Shown: piece after piece, positions 33,137 through 42,567 of the stretch
Layout: the number at the start of each line of letters is the position of its first letter
Numbering within the stretch: the stretch's first letter is position 1
NCBI GenBank assembly: GCA_963775245.1
Contig: CAVZID010000040.1
Coordinates: 372,001 to 436,000 of the forward strand
Direction: 5' to 3'
Length of the DNA: 64,000 nt
DNA from: CAVSWT01 sp963775245
GTDB lineage: Bacteria; Bacteroidota; Ignavibacteria; Ignavibacteriales; Ignavibacteriaceae
Notes under the pieces: model-generated
Database searches by the model: none
Seen by the model: the letters and a program-made list of their open reading frames with translations, nothing else
Told to the model about the DNA's origin: nothing
Translations under genes and position numbers: made by a program

Positions 33137-35482
33137 CTAATTTATTTCATTATTTAATGGTAGATAAAAGCTGAATGTAGAGCCTTTACCAATTACAGAT
33201 TCCACTTTTAACTTTCCCTTGTTTATTTCAGAAAATTCTTTGCAAAGAATTAAACCCAACCCGGAACCTTCTTCATTTTGGGTCCCGCGTGTGGATACAT
33301 TTTGATCTATGCTAAATATACTTTCTTTAATTGAATCATTTATGCCAATTCCATTATCTTTAACACTTATAACAGCAAAATCTTTATCCTTAGAAATAAA
33401 CACTTCAATTTTTCCATCTGTATTTGTAAACTTTATAGCATTAGAAATTAAATTTCTAAGAATTGTCTCAACCATATTCATATCTGCAAATACCATTAGA
33501 TCTTCAATTAAATCCGCTGACAAAGTAATATTTTTACTATTTGCATTTGCAGCATAAAGGTCAACCATTTTACGGATTACATTTCCTATTTTAAATTCTT
33601 CCGGATTATAGCTAAACCTTCCAGTTTGGATTCTGGACCATTGAAGTAAATTTTCCAAAAGATTAAAAGTGGACCTTGAAGCTTTTAACATATTTTGTGA
33701 AATAATTTTTAATTCATCATCTGTGATGTCATCTACTTCTGTAGCCAAGTATTCACTGAATCCAAGTAAGGTTGTAAATGGCCCACGTAAATCGTGTGCA
33801 ATGATAGAAAAGAATTTATCTTTACTTGTATTTAGTGCTTTTAATTCCTGTTCTGATTTGCTTAATTTTTCATTAAGGTCTGAAAGTTCAATATTTTTAT
33901 TTTCCAATACACTGTGGCTTTTATCTATCTCAACTAAATATTTTGCCATTTCTGTCTGTGCGGTTTTTCGTTCTGTAATATCTCTAAAAATAACAATGCA
34001 TTCATCTTCAGAGCTAACCGGCTTTTCTACTGGTAAATTTACAACTCTTATTTCTTTATAATTTTCCTGGCCATCTTGAAGGTTTTCAAACTCGAACATT
34101 TTAACTTGGTTTGACTTAACTGCTTCTGCTGATAATCGTATAATATTATCAGCGAGTTCTTTTGGAAGTATATCGAATAAGTTTTTACCTATTATATTTC
34201 TATTTTGAATTAGACTTTCAGAATTTACCATGTGATAGTCTAATATTTTACCGTCCCTTTGATATCTAATAACAGTATCCGGAATAGCTTTTAATAATGT
34301 TTTAATTCTTTCTTCACTATCTCTTAAAGCTTTTTCAGTTTGTTTTAAAACTGTAATATCCGAAGCAACTGATAGAACTAATTTCTCTTTACCTTCCTGG
34401 CTATCAACAGCTCTTTTGAAAGTTTGAAGTAAATGAACCTTTCCTTCAGAATCAATTAACCTTTCTTCCGGGATAAATTTTTCTTTTAGAGAATTAATTA
34501 CTTCAAGATCAATTTTACGCTGGTTTTCTACATCATCTTTACTAAAGAATTCAGAATCATATTTTCCTTGTAAAGTTTCTGTAGCTGTCCCTAAAGCCTC
34601 AGCAATTGCTTTGTTCGTAAGTTCAAATTTCCCTTTGGAATTTTTTACACTAATATAGTTTGGATCAGTATCAATAATATTTCTTAAGAAAATGCGCTGT
34701 TTTTCTATTATTCGTTTTGATTTAATTCTTTCGCTAATGTCGCGAAAAACTAAAACTACACCTGCAGGCACTATTGAATTATAATTAATTGGTGCTGCAC
34801 TAAAATCTATAGGAAGTTCATTACCGACTCTTGAAATTAATATTTTATTTGAAGCGCCTACTATTGAATTATTTTTAAGAGATGTTAAAACTGGATTTCC
34901 CGGAGTATTCGAATTAACTTCTTCCTTAATTATGAATATATCAGTTATATCTTTACCAAAAGCTTCATCATATTTCCAACCGGTTATTTTTTCTGCAATT
35001 GGATTTATAAGCTTTATTATTCCGTTTGTATCTGTTGCAATTAAAGCATCGCCAATACTTTTCAAAGTAGAAGAAAGCCAATGTTCACTCTCTCTCAATT
35101 TCTTTTCCATTGAATGTTTGTATAAAGCCATTTCAATTGTTGTATGCAATTCTCTTTCTTCGAATGGCTTAATAATATATCCATAAGGCTCGGTAATTTT
35201 AGCTCTTTCGAGAGTATTATTATCGGTATGTGCAGTAAGATAAATAATAGGCGTATTATATTCTTTTTTAATAACAGCGGCTGCATCAATTCCATCCATC
35301 TCGCCTTTTAAACGAATGTCCATCATAGTTAAGTCAGGAGAATGTAATTCTACTTTTTCTATTGCTTCCATAGCCGAAGATGCAGTATCAACCACATTAT
35401 AACCCATTTCATTTAGCCGGTCTTTTAATTCCAGCATTACAATATTATTATCTTCAACTATTATAATATTTGGCTTGTTCAT
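33137..35482 (-). CDS. Receiver-first histidine kinase: REC - PAS (x3) - HisKA - HATPase
   Basis: This 781-residue soluble protein has a receiver at 1-120 with Asp55 in MMDIRLKGEMDG. PAS units lie at about 133-255, 262-385 and 390-510 (ALIATDTNGIIKLINPIAEK, YISVKNSKGKFELTNKAIAE). A coiled coil (about 515-550) leads to HisKA with His563 in SIIAHDLRGPFTTLLGF, and a complete HATPase follows (NAIKFT, DNGIGI, GSGLGLILC). It has no C-terminal receiver, so it must phosphorylate a separate partner, perhaps the hybrid kinase encoded 13 bp downstream. Its first receiver shares the ERA-EPYGYI-KPFEERELHTTIE segment with that protein, showing common ancestry. It overlaps the upstream kinase gene by 4 bp, which implies translational coupling. 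Confidence 0.92.
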   Translation of the reverse strand: MNKPNIIIVEDNNIVMLELKDRLNEMGYNVVDTASSAMEAIEKVELHSPDLTMMDIRLKGEMDGIDAAAVIKKEYNTPIIYLTAHTDNNTLERAKITEPYGYIIKPFEERELHTTIEMALYKHSMEKKLRESEHWLSSTLKSIGDALIATDTNGIIKLINPIAEKITGWKYDEAFGKDITDIFIIKEEVNSNTPGNPVLTSLKNNSIVGASNKILISRVGNELPIDFSAAPINYNSIVPAGVVLVFRDISERIKSKRIIEKQRIFLRNIIDTDPNYISVKNSKGKFELTNKAIAEALGTATETLQGKYDSEFFSKDDVENQRKIDLEVINSLKEKFIPEERLIDSEGKVHLLQTFKRAVDSQEGKEKLVLSVASDITVLKQTEKALRDSEERIKTLLKAIPDTVIRYQRDGKILDYHMVNSESLIQNRNIIGKNLFDILPKELADNIIRLSAEAVKSNQVKMFEFENLQDGQENYKEIRVVNLPVEKPVSSEDECIVIFRDITERKTAQTEMAKYLVEIDKSHSVLENKNIELSDLNEKLSKSEQELKALNTSKDKFFSIIAHDLRGPFTTLLGFSEYLATEVDDITDDELKIISQNMLKASRSTFNLLENLLQWSRIQTGRFSYNPEEFKIGNVIRKMVDLYAANANSKNITLSADLIEDLMVFADMNMVETILRNLISNAIKFTNTDGKIEVFISKDKDFAVISVKDNGIGINDSIKESIFSIDQNVSTRGTQNEEGSGLGLILCKEFSEINKGKLKVESVIGKGSTFSFYLPLNNEIN

Positions 35483-36945
35483 GTTTTGTTTATTCCATAA
35501 GATTTTTCATCTTTGAATTTAATTCTTACCATTATTCCATTATTCATATCTAATTCCTTTATCCCATCCAACTGATTAATCAATGTTTCAACAAGCTGCA
35601 GGCCAAGAGATTGAGATGTTTTAAGATCAAAACCTTCTGGCATTCCTATTCCATTATCGGAAATTTCTAAAATTAGTTCATTATTTTCGCATTTATTAAA
35701 GCAGATTTTTATCTCCGGCTTATTTGCTAGATTTTCCTTGTTAGGGAAAGCATATTTAAGTGAATTTGAAATAAGTTCATTGGTTATTAATCCCAAAGGC
35801 ACTGCTACCTCAACGCTGATGAAAATATTTTCTATATCCAGATTAAGATTTATTAACGATGCATATGAAGAGAATGAATTAAACAGGTCACTTGTTAACC
35901 TTGTTATATATTCTTTGAAATCAATTTTACCTAAATCTTTTGATTGGTATAATCTTTCATGAACAAGAGCTATTGACTTAATTCTGTTTTGACTTTCCTT
36001 AAAAATTACCAATGATTCATTGTCTTTTATTTTTTTTGAATTAAGATAAAGTAAACTTGAAATTATTTGAAGGTTATTTTTAACCCTATGATGAATTTCT
36101 TTTAATAGAATCTCTTTTTCATGAAGCGAATTATGAATTTTTTCCTCTGCAAATTTTCTTTGACTATTTTCTAATTGTAAAGCCTTATTTGTTTCCAATA
36201 ACTCTTTACTTCTTAATTCCAATCCGGCGTTTGTTTCGGCAAGTTGATAATTAACTGAATTTATATTATCAACCATTTGGTTAAATGTTTTTGCCAGGTA
36301 TCCGATTTCATCATTCGATTGTATAATAGCTCGCTTTGAAAAATCACCTTTGCTAATTTCTTCCGCTGCATCAACAACTATTTTTAGAGGTTTTGTTATT
36401 AGGTTTCCAATAATGTTAATACAAACAAAACCAATGAGCAGAATTAAAATACTAACCTGGGCAACATTTAATTTTATTTCTTTTACATCATTAGCCAAGC
36501 CGGAAAGGGAATAACCCAAGAATAAAGTGCCAATAACATTTCCATTAAATACTACATCCATTTTTTCTTTAAATACGGAGCCATCATCCGAGATATGGGT
36601 TTTATTAATATTTTGATAATGATATTTTGCAGCTTTATCTAAATTATCTTGATACACAATAGAGCCATCCTTATCCAAAATTACTATGTATATAATATCA
36701 TTACTTTTTAAGAGAGGCTTGATTTCTTCTTTCACAACATCACTATCATTAAAAAATATTCCCGCACCTATACTTAATTCGGTTAATTGGGCAACCGTGC
36801 TAACTTTGTCGTTGATGGCATTTATTCTTTGATTATTGAATTTATTTGGGAAGTATAGATAAACAAAAATTGAAATAGCAAAAATTAGTGAAGTAAATAA
36901 TAGCATCAACTTTCTTTTTACAGTATTTAGCCTGAACAATCTCAC
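35479..36945 (-). CDS. Membrane histidine kinase: periplasmic CHASE8-like - HAMP - HisKA_2 - HATPase
   Basis: The protein has 488 residues. Two membrane helices (about 12-31 and 160-180) flank a periplasmic domain of about 125 residues whose LTELSIGAGIFFNDSDVVKE and IIYIVILDKDGSIVYQ segments resemble the CHASE8 domain of YfiN. HAMP follows (LITKPLKIVVDAAEEISKGD), then a coiled coil. The HisKA_2 dimerisation domain has His285/His286 in LLKEIHHRVKNNLQIISSLL, and the HATPase ends FKDEKSYGINKT. In YfiN this sensor is inhibited by periplasmic YfiR and drives a GGDEF cyclase; here the output is a kinase. The YfiR-like gene lies directly upstream with a 4-bp overlap, supporting a direct partnership. 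The next gene also overlaps by 4 bp. The receiver domains encoded downstream are the likely phosphate targets. Confidence 0.9.
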   Translation of the reverse strand: MRLFRLNTVKRKLMLLFTSLIFAISIFVYLYFPNKFNNQRINAINDKVSTVAQLTELSIGAGIFFNDSDVVKEEIKPLLKSNDIIYIVILDKDGSIVYQDNLDKAAKYHYQNINKTHISDDGSVFKEKMDVVFNGNVIGTLFLGYSLSGLANDVKEIKLNVAQVSILILLIGFVCINIIGNLITKPLKIVVDAAEEISKGDFSKRAIIQSNDEIGYLAKTFNQMVDNINSVNYQLAETNAGLELRSKELLETNKALQLENSQRKFAEEKIHNSLHEKEILLKEIHHRVKNNLQIISSLLYLNSKKIKDNESLVIFKESQNRIKSIALVHERLYQSKDLGKIDFKEYITRLTSDLFNSFSSYASLINLNLDIENIFISVEVAVPLGLITNELISNSLKYAFPNKENLANKPEIKICFNKCENNELILEISDNGIGMPEGFDLKTSQSLGLQLVETLINQLDGIKELDMNNGIMVRIKFKDEKSYGINKT

Positions 36946-37538
36946 AGAGTTCCTCTTACAACAGAAATCTTCAATAGGTGTGAACTAAAATTGGCCCCTT
37001 CTTTTTTAGCAAGATCAAGATTTATAAATATCTTTGGTTTATTATTTACTACATCAAAATAAACACTAACACCTTCATCATAATATTCGGGAGTACTGGA
37101 AAAAGTTAATACTTTCTCTTCTCTGCATATATCTGTAAGCTTTGAAACATTGAAAGCTCTAATTGGATTAATAAATGCTACTTGAATATTATTTTCATGT
37201 AATAGTTTTTTGTAATTATTTATTAAGGAAATATCTATAGGAATATATTTAATTCTTAAATTTCCTATTTGAATAATATTATCAGTGGAGCTATCAAATA
37301 TTTCTTGTTTTAATTCAATTGAGCTTCTTGATTGGCTGCTATAAAATACTCCAACATTAATTTGGGTTTCTTTTCCTTCTTCGTTATAGTTTTTATTTAA
37401 TGAAAGAATTTTCGGAAGCAGTTTCATTTGTATTTCGATTGGGACACTAATTTTTTGACCAATTCCAACAGTTGTAAGTAAGCTTGAAATAATTATTAAA
37501 TCTGCAATAAAAAATTTATTTATACTAATAATTTTCAA
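36942..37538 (-). CDS. YfiR/HmsC-like periplasmic protein (DUF4154)
   Basis: This 198-residue protein has an N-terminal signal region (about 1-27, ending VGIGQ). The body follows the DUF4154 layout: a helical start VPIEIQMKLLPKILSLN, then INVGVFYSSQSRSS, a middle strand IRKKY-like region, and a closing VNNKPKIFINLDLAKKEGAN followed by FSSHLLKIS. The closing pattern (strand, then INL--A followed by S--LLK) is typical of the family. YfiR is a periplasmic repressor that binds the sensor domain of the YfiN cyclase. Here the probable target is the CHASE8-like kinase encoded immediately downstream with a 4-bp overlap. The TonB-dependent receptor gene lies 1 bp upstream. The canonical YfiR disulfide cysteines are not apparent: only one Cys (DICREEK) is seen. 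Confidence 0.78.
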   Translation of the reverse strand: MKIISINKFFIADLIIISSLLTTVGIGQKISVPIEIQMKLLPKILSLNKNYNEEGKETQINVGVFYSSQSRSSIELKQEIFDSSTDNIIQIGNLRIKYIPIDISLINNYKKLLHENNIQVAFINPIRAFNVSKLTDICREEKVLTFSSTPEYYDEGVSVYFDVVNNKPKIFINLDLAKKEGANFSSHLLKISVVRGTL

Positions 37539-37539
37539 A

Positions 37540-39576
37540 TTACAATCCCCAGCTTATTGTTAATAGATAATTCCTAACTGGCTGGGTAATCGTATCTTGA
37601 ACATGTTCATATCCCCCGGGATTTTCTATTGTCTTATTCAACAGGTTCCGTATTAAAAATGAAAACTTAAAATGATTGAATAAGTTTGTTGTGGATAAAT
37701 TTAAATTTACCAGATGAATAGGTGTTGTTTCATGTCCTATCAAAGTAATTCTCGGCGATTCATATTGGTATTCCACTGCTGCGGAAATATTTTTAAGTAT
37801 TATAAAATCGCATCCTGCTCTGATTAAATGGACTGGAGAATTGGAAAGCTCTACGTTATTACTTTCATCACGAGCATGTTGGTATGAATATCTAAAATAT
37901 CCGTTTATATAGTTTGATAAATTTGCATCCAGTTCATATTCAAAGCCATAAGCTTTTGTTTTACCTACATTAGCATTATAAATTAAGCTGTCTTGAGCAT
38001 CAACAACCGGAGAAATTAAACCGGTAATATTATTATAATAAGTTGATGCTATACTTTTCAGTTGTTTATTTAAGTGCCATTCCCAAATAAATTCAATTGT
38101 TGAAATTTTTTCGGGACCGAGATTAGGATTATCTTTTACTCCTGAAGGAGGATCTGAATAATACCGTTCATAGGCATTAGCGTCCCTAAATGCAGTACCT
38201 CCAATAAGTTTAAAATTATGGTTATTAAATGGTGAATATACGATCCCTATACGCGGATTTATTGAATGGCTTCTATTTAAATTTTCGTCACGTCTTACTC
38301 CTAACGTAAGTGATAAATTATTTGTAGGCTGAAATTCATCATGGATATAAATTGAAAATACAGTGTATGGTTCTTCAAATTCATCATAAGTAGTTTCATC
38401 ATCCCAGTTTTTGTAGAAAGAATGAAAAGTTCTTCTGTATTCGGTTCCAACAGTAATACGGTTATTTGAAAGAATATCATAAATGAACTGTATTTCAGTT
38501 CCCGCAGTTAATGCGTCATTCATGTCTTCATTTAAGTAACTATCATAAAGATATTTTCCTCTATAGTTAAAGTGATCAAAATAAGTTCGAATATTTAATT
38601 GACTTTTATAGCTCAAATCATGATGAAGCTTAGCTTCTGCAAATTGCAAATCATCAAAAGTAACTTCATCTGCATTAAAATCCGTTTCAAACGAAGCCGT
38701 AGGTACGCCCTTTTTTCGAAAAGTTCCGCCTGCAAAAAATTCAAAATCCTGATATGAAATTGAAGTAGTAATTCCATAATAATTTTCAAAATCTCTCTTT
38801 ATAGCTCTACCAAAATTATTCTCTTCAGTATCGAACTCTTTGTAATATAAATTTGCTCCTTTGCTGTCGTAATAATTTCCATTCAAACTAAATCTAATGC
38901 CACTATTAAAAACTCTGCCGTAGTTTATTTCAATACTCTTGGTATTAAAGCTTCCTAATTGGGCATAAATATTTGGTGCTTTCGGAGTGTTTACTTTTTT
39001 AGGAATAATATTAATTACTGCAAACATTGCACTCGTTCCATATAATTCCGAACCAGGCCCCCTAACAATTTCTACTCTTTCAAATAAATGTGCATTCATG
39101 CCTAGATCAGTTCCAAGATTTGCTGCATCAGAAAAATAATCATTGAGACGGTGTCCATCATACAATATTAAAATCCGGTTATTATAATCTGAAGGTCGGC
39201 TGAACCCTCTAACACCTACATAAACATAATTCCTATCATAACTAGTATAAAAACCTCGTTGTGCTCTTAAAATATCATCCAATGATTGATATCCATATTT
39301 TTCTATTTCATCAGATGTTATAATAGTTGTTGAAGATGGAGCTTCTTCTTCAGTTTGATAATACTTTGAAGCAGATTTAATATATTTTGTTTCGTTTATT
39401 TGTACATTGAGGATAGAATCTATATTGGTAGTTAAAGTATCATCATCAACTTGAGCAATTACATTTGAACCAGAGATAAAAATAAATGCTAATATTGTAA
39501 AAGCTTTTATATGTAATGTCCCCATAATTCTTTTATATACTTTCATCTTTAAATTTAATTGTGAATGAAGCACCAT
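37540..39576 (-). CDS. TonB-dependent outer-membrane receptor
   Basis: Counted from the first ATG the protein has 678 residues. A start at the internal Met11 or Met18 gives a cleaner signal peptide (IKAFTILAFIFISGSNVIAQ) and removes most of the 44-bp overlap with the upstream kinase gene. The plug domain spans about 60-190: APSSTTIITSDEIEKYGYQS, DILRAQRGFYTSYDRNYVYV, VRGFSRPSDYNNRILILYDG, VEIVRGPGSELYG. A beta-barrel follows and ends with an aromatic-rich strand (YLLTISWGL). Such receptors import siderophores, cobalamin, sugars or metals through the outer membrane with TonB energy. It sits between two sensor kinases and next to a YfiR-like gene, so its job may be partly sensory. The ligand is not predictable. 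Confidence 0.88.
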   Translation of the reverse strand: MVLHSQLNLKMKVYKRIMGTLHIKAFTILAFIFISGSNVIAQVDDDTLTTNIDSILNVQINETKYIKSASKYYQTEEEAPSSTTIITSDEIEKYGYQSLDDILRAQRGFYTSYDRNYVYVGVRGFSRPSDYNNRILILYDGHRLNDYFSDAANLGTDLGMNAHLFERVEIVRGPGSELYGTSAMFAVINIIPKKVNTPKAPNIYAQLGSFNTKSIEINYGRVFNSGIRFSLNGNYYDSKGANLYYKEFDTEENNFGRAIKRDFENYYGITTSISYQDFEFFAGGTFRKKGVPTASFETDFNADEVTFDDLQFAEAKLHHDLSYKSQLNIRTYFDHFNYRGKYLYDSYLNEDMNDALTAGTEIQFIYDILSNNRITVGTEYRRTFHSFYKNWDDETTYDEFEEPYTVFSIYIHDEFQPTNNLSLTLGVRRDENLNRSHSINPRIGIVYSPFNNHNFKLIGGTAFRDANAYERYYSDPPSGVKDNPNLGPEKISTIEFIWEWHLNKQLKSIASTYYNNITGLISPVVDAQDSLIYNANVGKTKAYGFEYELDANLSNYINGYFRYSYQHARDESNNVELSNSPVHLIRAGCDFIILKNISAAVEYQYESPRITLIGHETTPIHLVNLNLSTTNLFNHFKFSFLIRNLLNKTIENPGGYEHVQDTITQPVRNYLLTISWGL

Positions 39577-41593
39577 TAGAATTTTTTATATCCAGGGTTC
39601 CTTCTAATTGTGCTACTAAAGTGTCAACCAATTGTAATCCTAGGGATTGTGTTTTACTAATATCAAGTCCTTCAGGCAAGCCTTTCCCATTATCATAAAT
39701 CTGTAGAATTAATTCATTGTTTCCATTCTTATTGAAATCAATAGTTATATTACAATCATTTTGGGTAATCCCTATTTCCGGGAATGCATATTTTAGTGAG
39801 TTTGAAATTAACTCGTTGATTATTAAACCGCAGGGAACGGCGGTATCTATACTTATATATATATTATTTATATTGATATTTAATTTGACCAATGAGGCAT
39901 TAATTGCAAATGAACGGAATAAATCATTTGTTAGTTTTACAACGTATTCTTTGAAATCGATTTTACCAAGGTCTTTTGATTGATATAATCTTTCATGAAC
40001 AAGTGCAATTGATTTAACCCTGTTCTGACTTTCTTTAAACATTTCAAGAGCATCTTTATCTTTGATTTTTTTTGAATTCAAATAGAGCAAACTGGAAATT
40101 ACCTGAAGATTATTTTTAACACGATGATGAATTTCTTTTAACAGAACTTCTTTTTCAGAAAGTGAGTTTTGCAGACTATCTGCATGTATTTTTATTTGAG
40201 ATTGAAGCTGTGCCTGATGAATAGCTACGGCTAATTGATTTGAAAGATATAATAAAGTTTCTAAATGATTATTATTAAAAACATTTGGTGTTTTTGAGGT
40301 AACTGAAAGTGTACCAATTTTATTATTATCTATTTCAAGTGGAACTGAAATATATGAGACTAAACCATCATTGAAAATATCATTTTCCATCGGGTTTTTA
40401 TTTTCAATTAACCTTAAATCACCTACCAATCTTGGTTGATTTAATGGGCTACTTTCATCAACATCAAATTTAGGATTAATAGGTAATTTATAAGTAAAAA
40501 AACTATTTTCATCAACTTGATTTATTCTAACTCCATTTATTATTACTGAATCTGTTTTAACATCAATAATTGCTACAGCGGTTGTATTAATAAAATTAAA
40601 TAGAATTGGGAAATGAGTTATTGTCTCAATAATTATATCTTTTGTGGATTTAGCAGAAATTATTCCTCTATAAATTTTATCAAATACTTCCAATCGTGAG
40701 TTATATTCTTTAAGTGTTTTCTCTGCAAGAAGCTTTTCTTTTATTTCATTTTGTAATTTGCTATTTGTCTTTGCTAATTCGGCAGTTCGTAATTCAACTT
40801 TATTTTCTAACTCTTCCTGGGAAGCTTTTAATGATTCAGTCATTTTATTGAAAGTCGAAGCTAAATTACCAAGTTCATTTTCTGATTTTATTTTTACTCT
40901 TGCATTTAAATTTCCATCAGCTATGCTTTGCGATACATAATCCAATTGAAGAATAGGCTTTGTTAAGGTTCTAGCGAAAAATAATGATGCAATTAATCCT
41001 AATAAAATTGATATTATTGCTAAGAAGACAGTACGCTTTTTAAGTTCAGACATACTTTGGTTATATTCTTTTAACGACAGGCCAACATTAATTCTGCCCC
41101 AATCAATTCCGCTATAGTTGAAAGGATATGAATAGTGAAAAACATTTTGTTTAACTAAATTGCTAAATAAAAATTTTTCAACCGGATTTTTTGAATTGGG
41201 AAGGACCAAATCATTTTTTAATGTATCCAGCCGCCATTCGCCTGCAGTATGAACGAGTGAAAATCCATCTTTTCGAGTAATTATTATGTATAATATTGAA
41301 TTACTTTCTTTTATAATCTTTAAGCAATGTTCAACTGTAAAAGCATAATCATTATTTATAATTGCGGTCGCTGTTACCTGTCCGATTGAACTGGCAATAT
41401 CGTTAGCTTCAGAAGACATTCTCTCTTCCATTATTTTTTTCTGAGTCGGAAGGATCCCTATTACGAAGATCAATATATTACCAATAATTAATATCCAGGC
41501 TAATATTGCCGCTCTAACTGTTATACTTTTATGCCAGATAGTTTTTTTTGTTGCTATGCTATTATTCTGAATTATTTTTTTTAAACTATTCAT
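39533..41593 (-). CDS. Membrane histidine kinase: CHASE8-like - HAMP - GAF - HisKA_2 - HATPase
   Basis: The protein has 686 residues. Membrane helices at about 26-48 and 190-207 flank a periplasmic domain (ASSIGQVTATAIINNDYAFT, ILYIIITRKDGFSLVH) similar in style to CHASE8. HAMP follows (TKPILQLDYVSQSIADGNLN), then a coiled coil. A GAF-like domain lies at about 300-455 (YISVPLEIDNNKIGTLSVTS, LLYLSNQLAVAI). HisKA_2 has His489 in LLKEIHHRVKNNLQVISSLL, and HATPase follows. The last 210 residues are strikingly similar to those of the kinase at 35479-36945, including a shared SLLYLNSKKIKD and ALVHERLYQSKDLGKIDFKEY, so the two arose by duplication. It begins 44 bp after a PhnD-like gene and overlaps the TonB receptor gene at its end. 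Confidence 0.9.
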   Translation of the reverse strand: MNSLKKIIQNNSIATKKTIWHKSITVRAAILAWILIIGNILIFVIGILPTQKKIMEERMSSEANDIASSIGQVTATAIINNDYAFTVEHCLKIIKESNSILYIIITRKDGFSLVHTAGEWRLDTLKNDLVLPNSKNPVEKFLFSNLVKQNVFHYSYPFNYSGIDWGRINVGLSLKEYNQSMSELKKRTVFLAIISILLGLIASLFFARTLTKPILQLDYVSQSIADGNLNARVKIKSENELGNLASTFNKMTESLKASQEELENKVELRTAELAKTNSKLQNEIKEKLLAEKTLKEYNSRLEVFDKIYRGIISAKSTKDIIIETITHFPILFNFINTTAVAIIDVKTDSVIINGVRINQVDENSFFTYKLPINPKFDVDESSPLNQPRLVGDLRLIENKNPMENDIFNDGLVSYISVPLEIDNNKIGTLSVTSKTPNVFNNNHLETLLYLSNQLAVAIHQAQLQSQIKIHADSLQNSLSEKEVLLKEIHHRVKNNLQVISSLLYLNSKKIKDKDALEMFKESQNRVKSIALVHERLYQSKDLGKIDFKEYVVKLTNDLFRSFAINASLVKLNININNIYISIDTAVPCGLIINELISNSLKYAFPEIGITQNDCNITIDFNKNGNNELILQIYDNGKGLPEGLDISKTQSLGLQLVDTLVAQLEGTLDIKNSNGASFTIKFKDESI

Positions 41594-41637
41594 TATGTAT
41601 TAATTATTTGCCAGTACTTCCTGATTGTTAAAAGTTT

Positions 41638-42567
41638 CTACCAACTCTTTTTACTAATTTTTTTATAATCTTTTATTAATTCCCTAAAGGGTGCCAAATA
41701 TATTTTTTTGTATGGTATAATATTATCTATCTTCATTAGTTTTAGCATTTGTTTACCGGAATAATAATCACTAACAATTCCTATTTTATTTCTTAAATCA
41801 TTACGTGCTTTTGTATCTTTCAGTACATTCGTAAAACAGACAATACCGTTAGTATAAATCGGTGATTTTTCAATTATAGTTAACTGCTGGCCAATCTGCG
41901 GATTTAATTCACACATTAATTCAAATGATGATTGAGGAACTAAACCAACATCAAGCTTTCCAAAAAATACTTCCATAATACTTTTGGATTCACTCATACT
42001 TGGTTCAATATATTTAAAATACTCTTCCTTTCTTGCAAGATGATTCTTGAATAATAATAAATCTAACCACATAATTGCTGGTTTATGCAAATATGAAGAA
42101 GGGATACCAATGCTTAAATCTTGTAAGTCATTTATCCTATCATAATGCTTATTTTTCTTTGTAATAATATAGTAGGCAATGCCTGGTTGATTATCTATTG
42201 TTGGAGCATAAATAGGTTTGAAATTTGATGTGTCTGCATAGGTTAAATAATCATATGATGAGAATATTGCAATAACAAGTTTATCATTTTTATAGTTTGT
42301 TATCATATCATTGAAATCATTATATAATTTAAGATTCAATGTAAAATCAAAATTCGATTTTTTTTCAATTTCTCTGATCCAAACTGAATATGCAGCAATA
42401 GCATCATTTGCAGGAATTAAATCAAAAAATTTTTTATAGAAACCAGCAGTATAAGTTGTTTTTTTATGCGAAGTATCTGTTTGTGGAAATGTTGAATAAG
42501 CGAATAGATATAAAAATAAAACAACTAATGAATATCTTTTAAAAATATTTTGCAAGGTGGTATTCAT
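41638..42567 (-). CDS. PhnD-like periplasmic binding protein, paralog 4
   Basis: This 309-residue protein has a signal peptide (VVLFLYLFAYSTFPQ). The body fits a two-lobed PhnD/phosphonate-binding-like fold: NDAIAAYSVWIREIEKKSNF, then YDYLTYADT, IDNQPGIAYYIITKKNK, IMEVFFGKLDVGLVPQSSFE and NPQIGQQLTIIEKSPIYTNG. It is the most divergent of four paralogs. No ABC permease or ATPase gene is nearby, so it probably presents a ligand to a sensor. Similar domains are fused to kinases such as TtrS, the tetrathionate sensor. The gene overlaps the previous paralog by 4 bp and lies 44 bp before a membrane kinase gene, which is its most likely partner. Confidence 0.78.
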   Translation of the reverse strand: MNTTLQNIFKRYSLVVLFLYLFAYSTFPQTDTSHKKTTYTAGFYKKFFDLIPANDAIAAYSVWIREIEKKSNFDFTLNLKLYNDFNDMITNYKNDKLVIAIFSSYDYLTYADTSNFKPIYAPTIDNQPGIAYYIITKKNKHYDRINDLQDLSIGIPSSYLHKPAIMWLDLLLFKNHLARKEEYFKYIEPSMSESKSIMEVFFGKLDVGLVPQSSFELMCELNPQIGQQLTIIEKSPIYTNGIVCFTNVLKDTKARNDLRNKIGIVSDYYSGKQMLKLMKIDNIIPYKKIYLAPFRELIKDYKKISKKSW

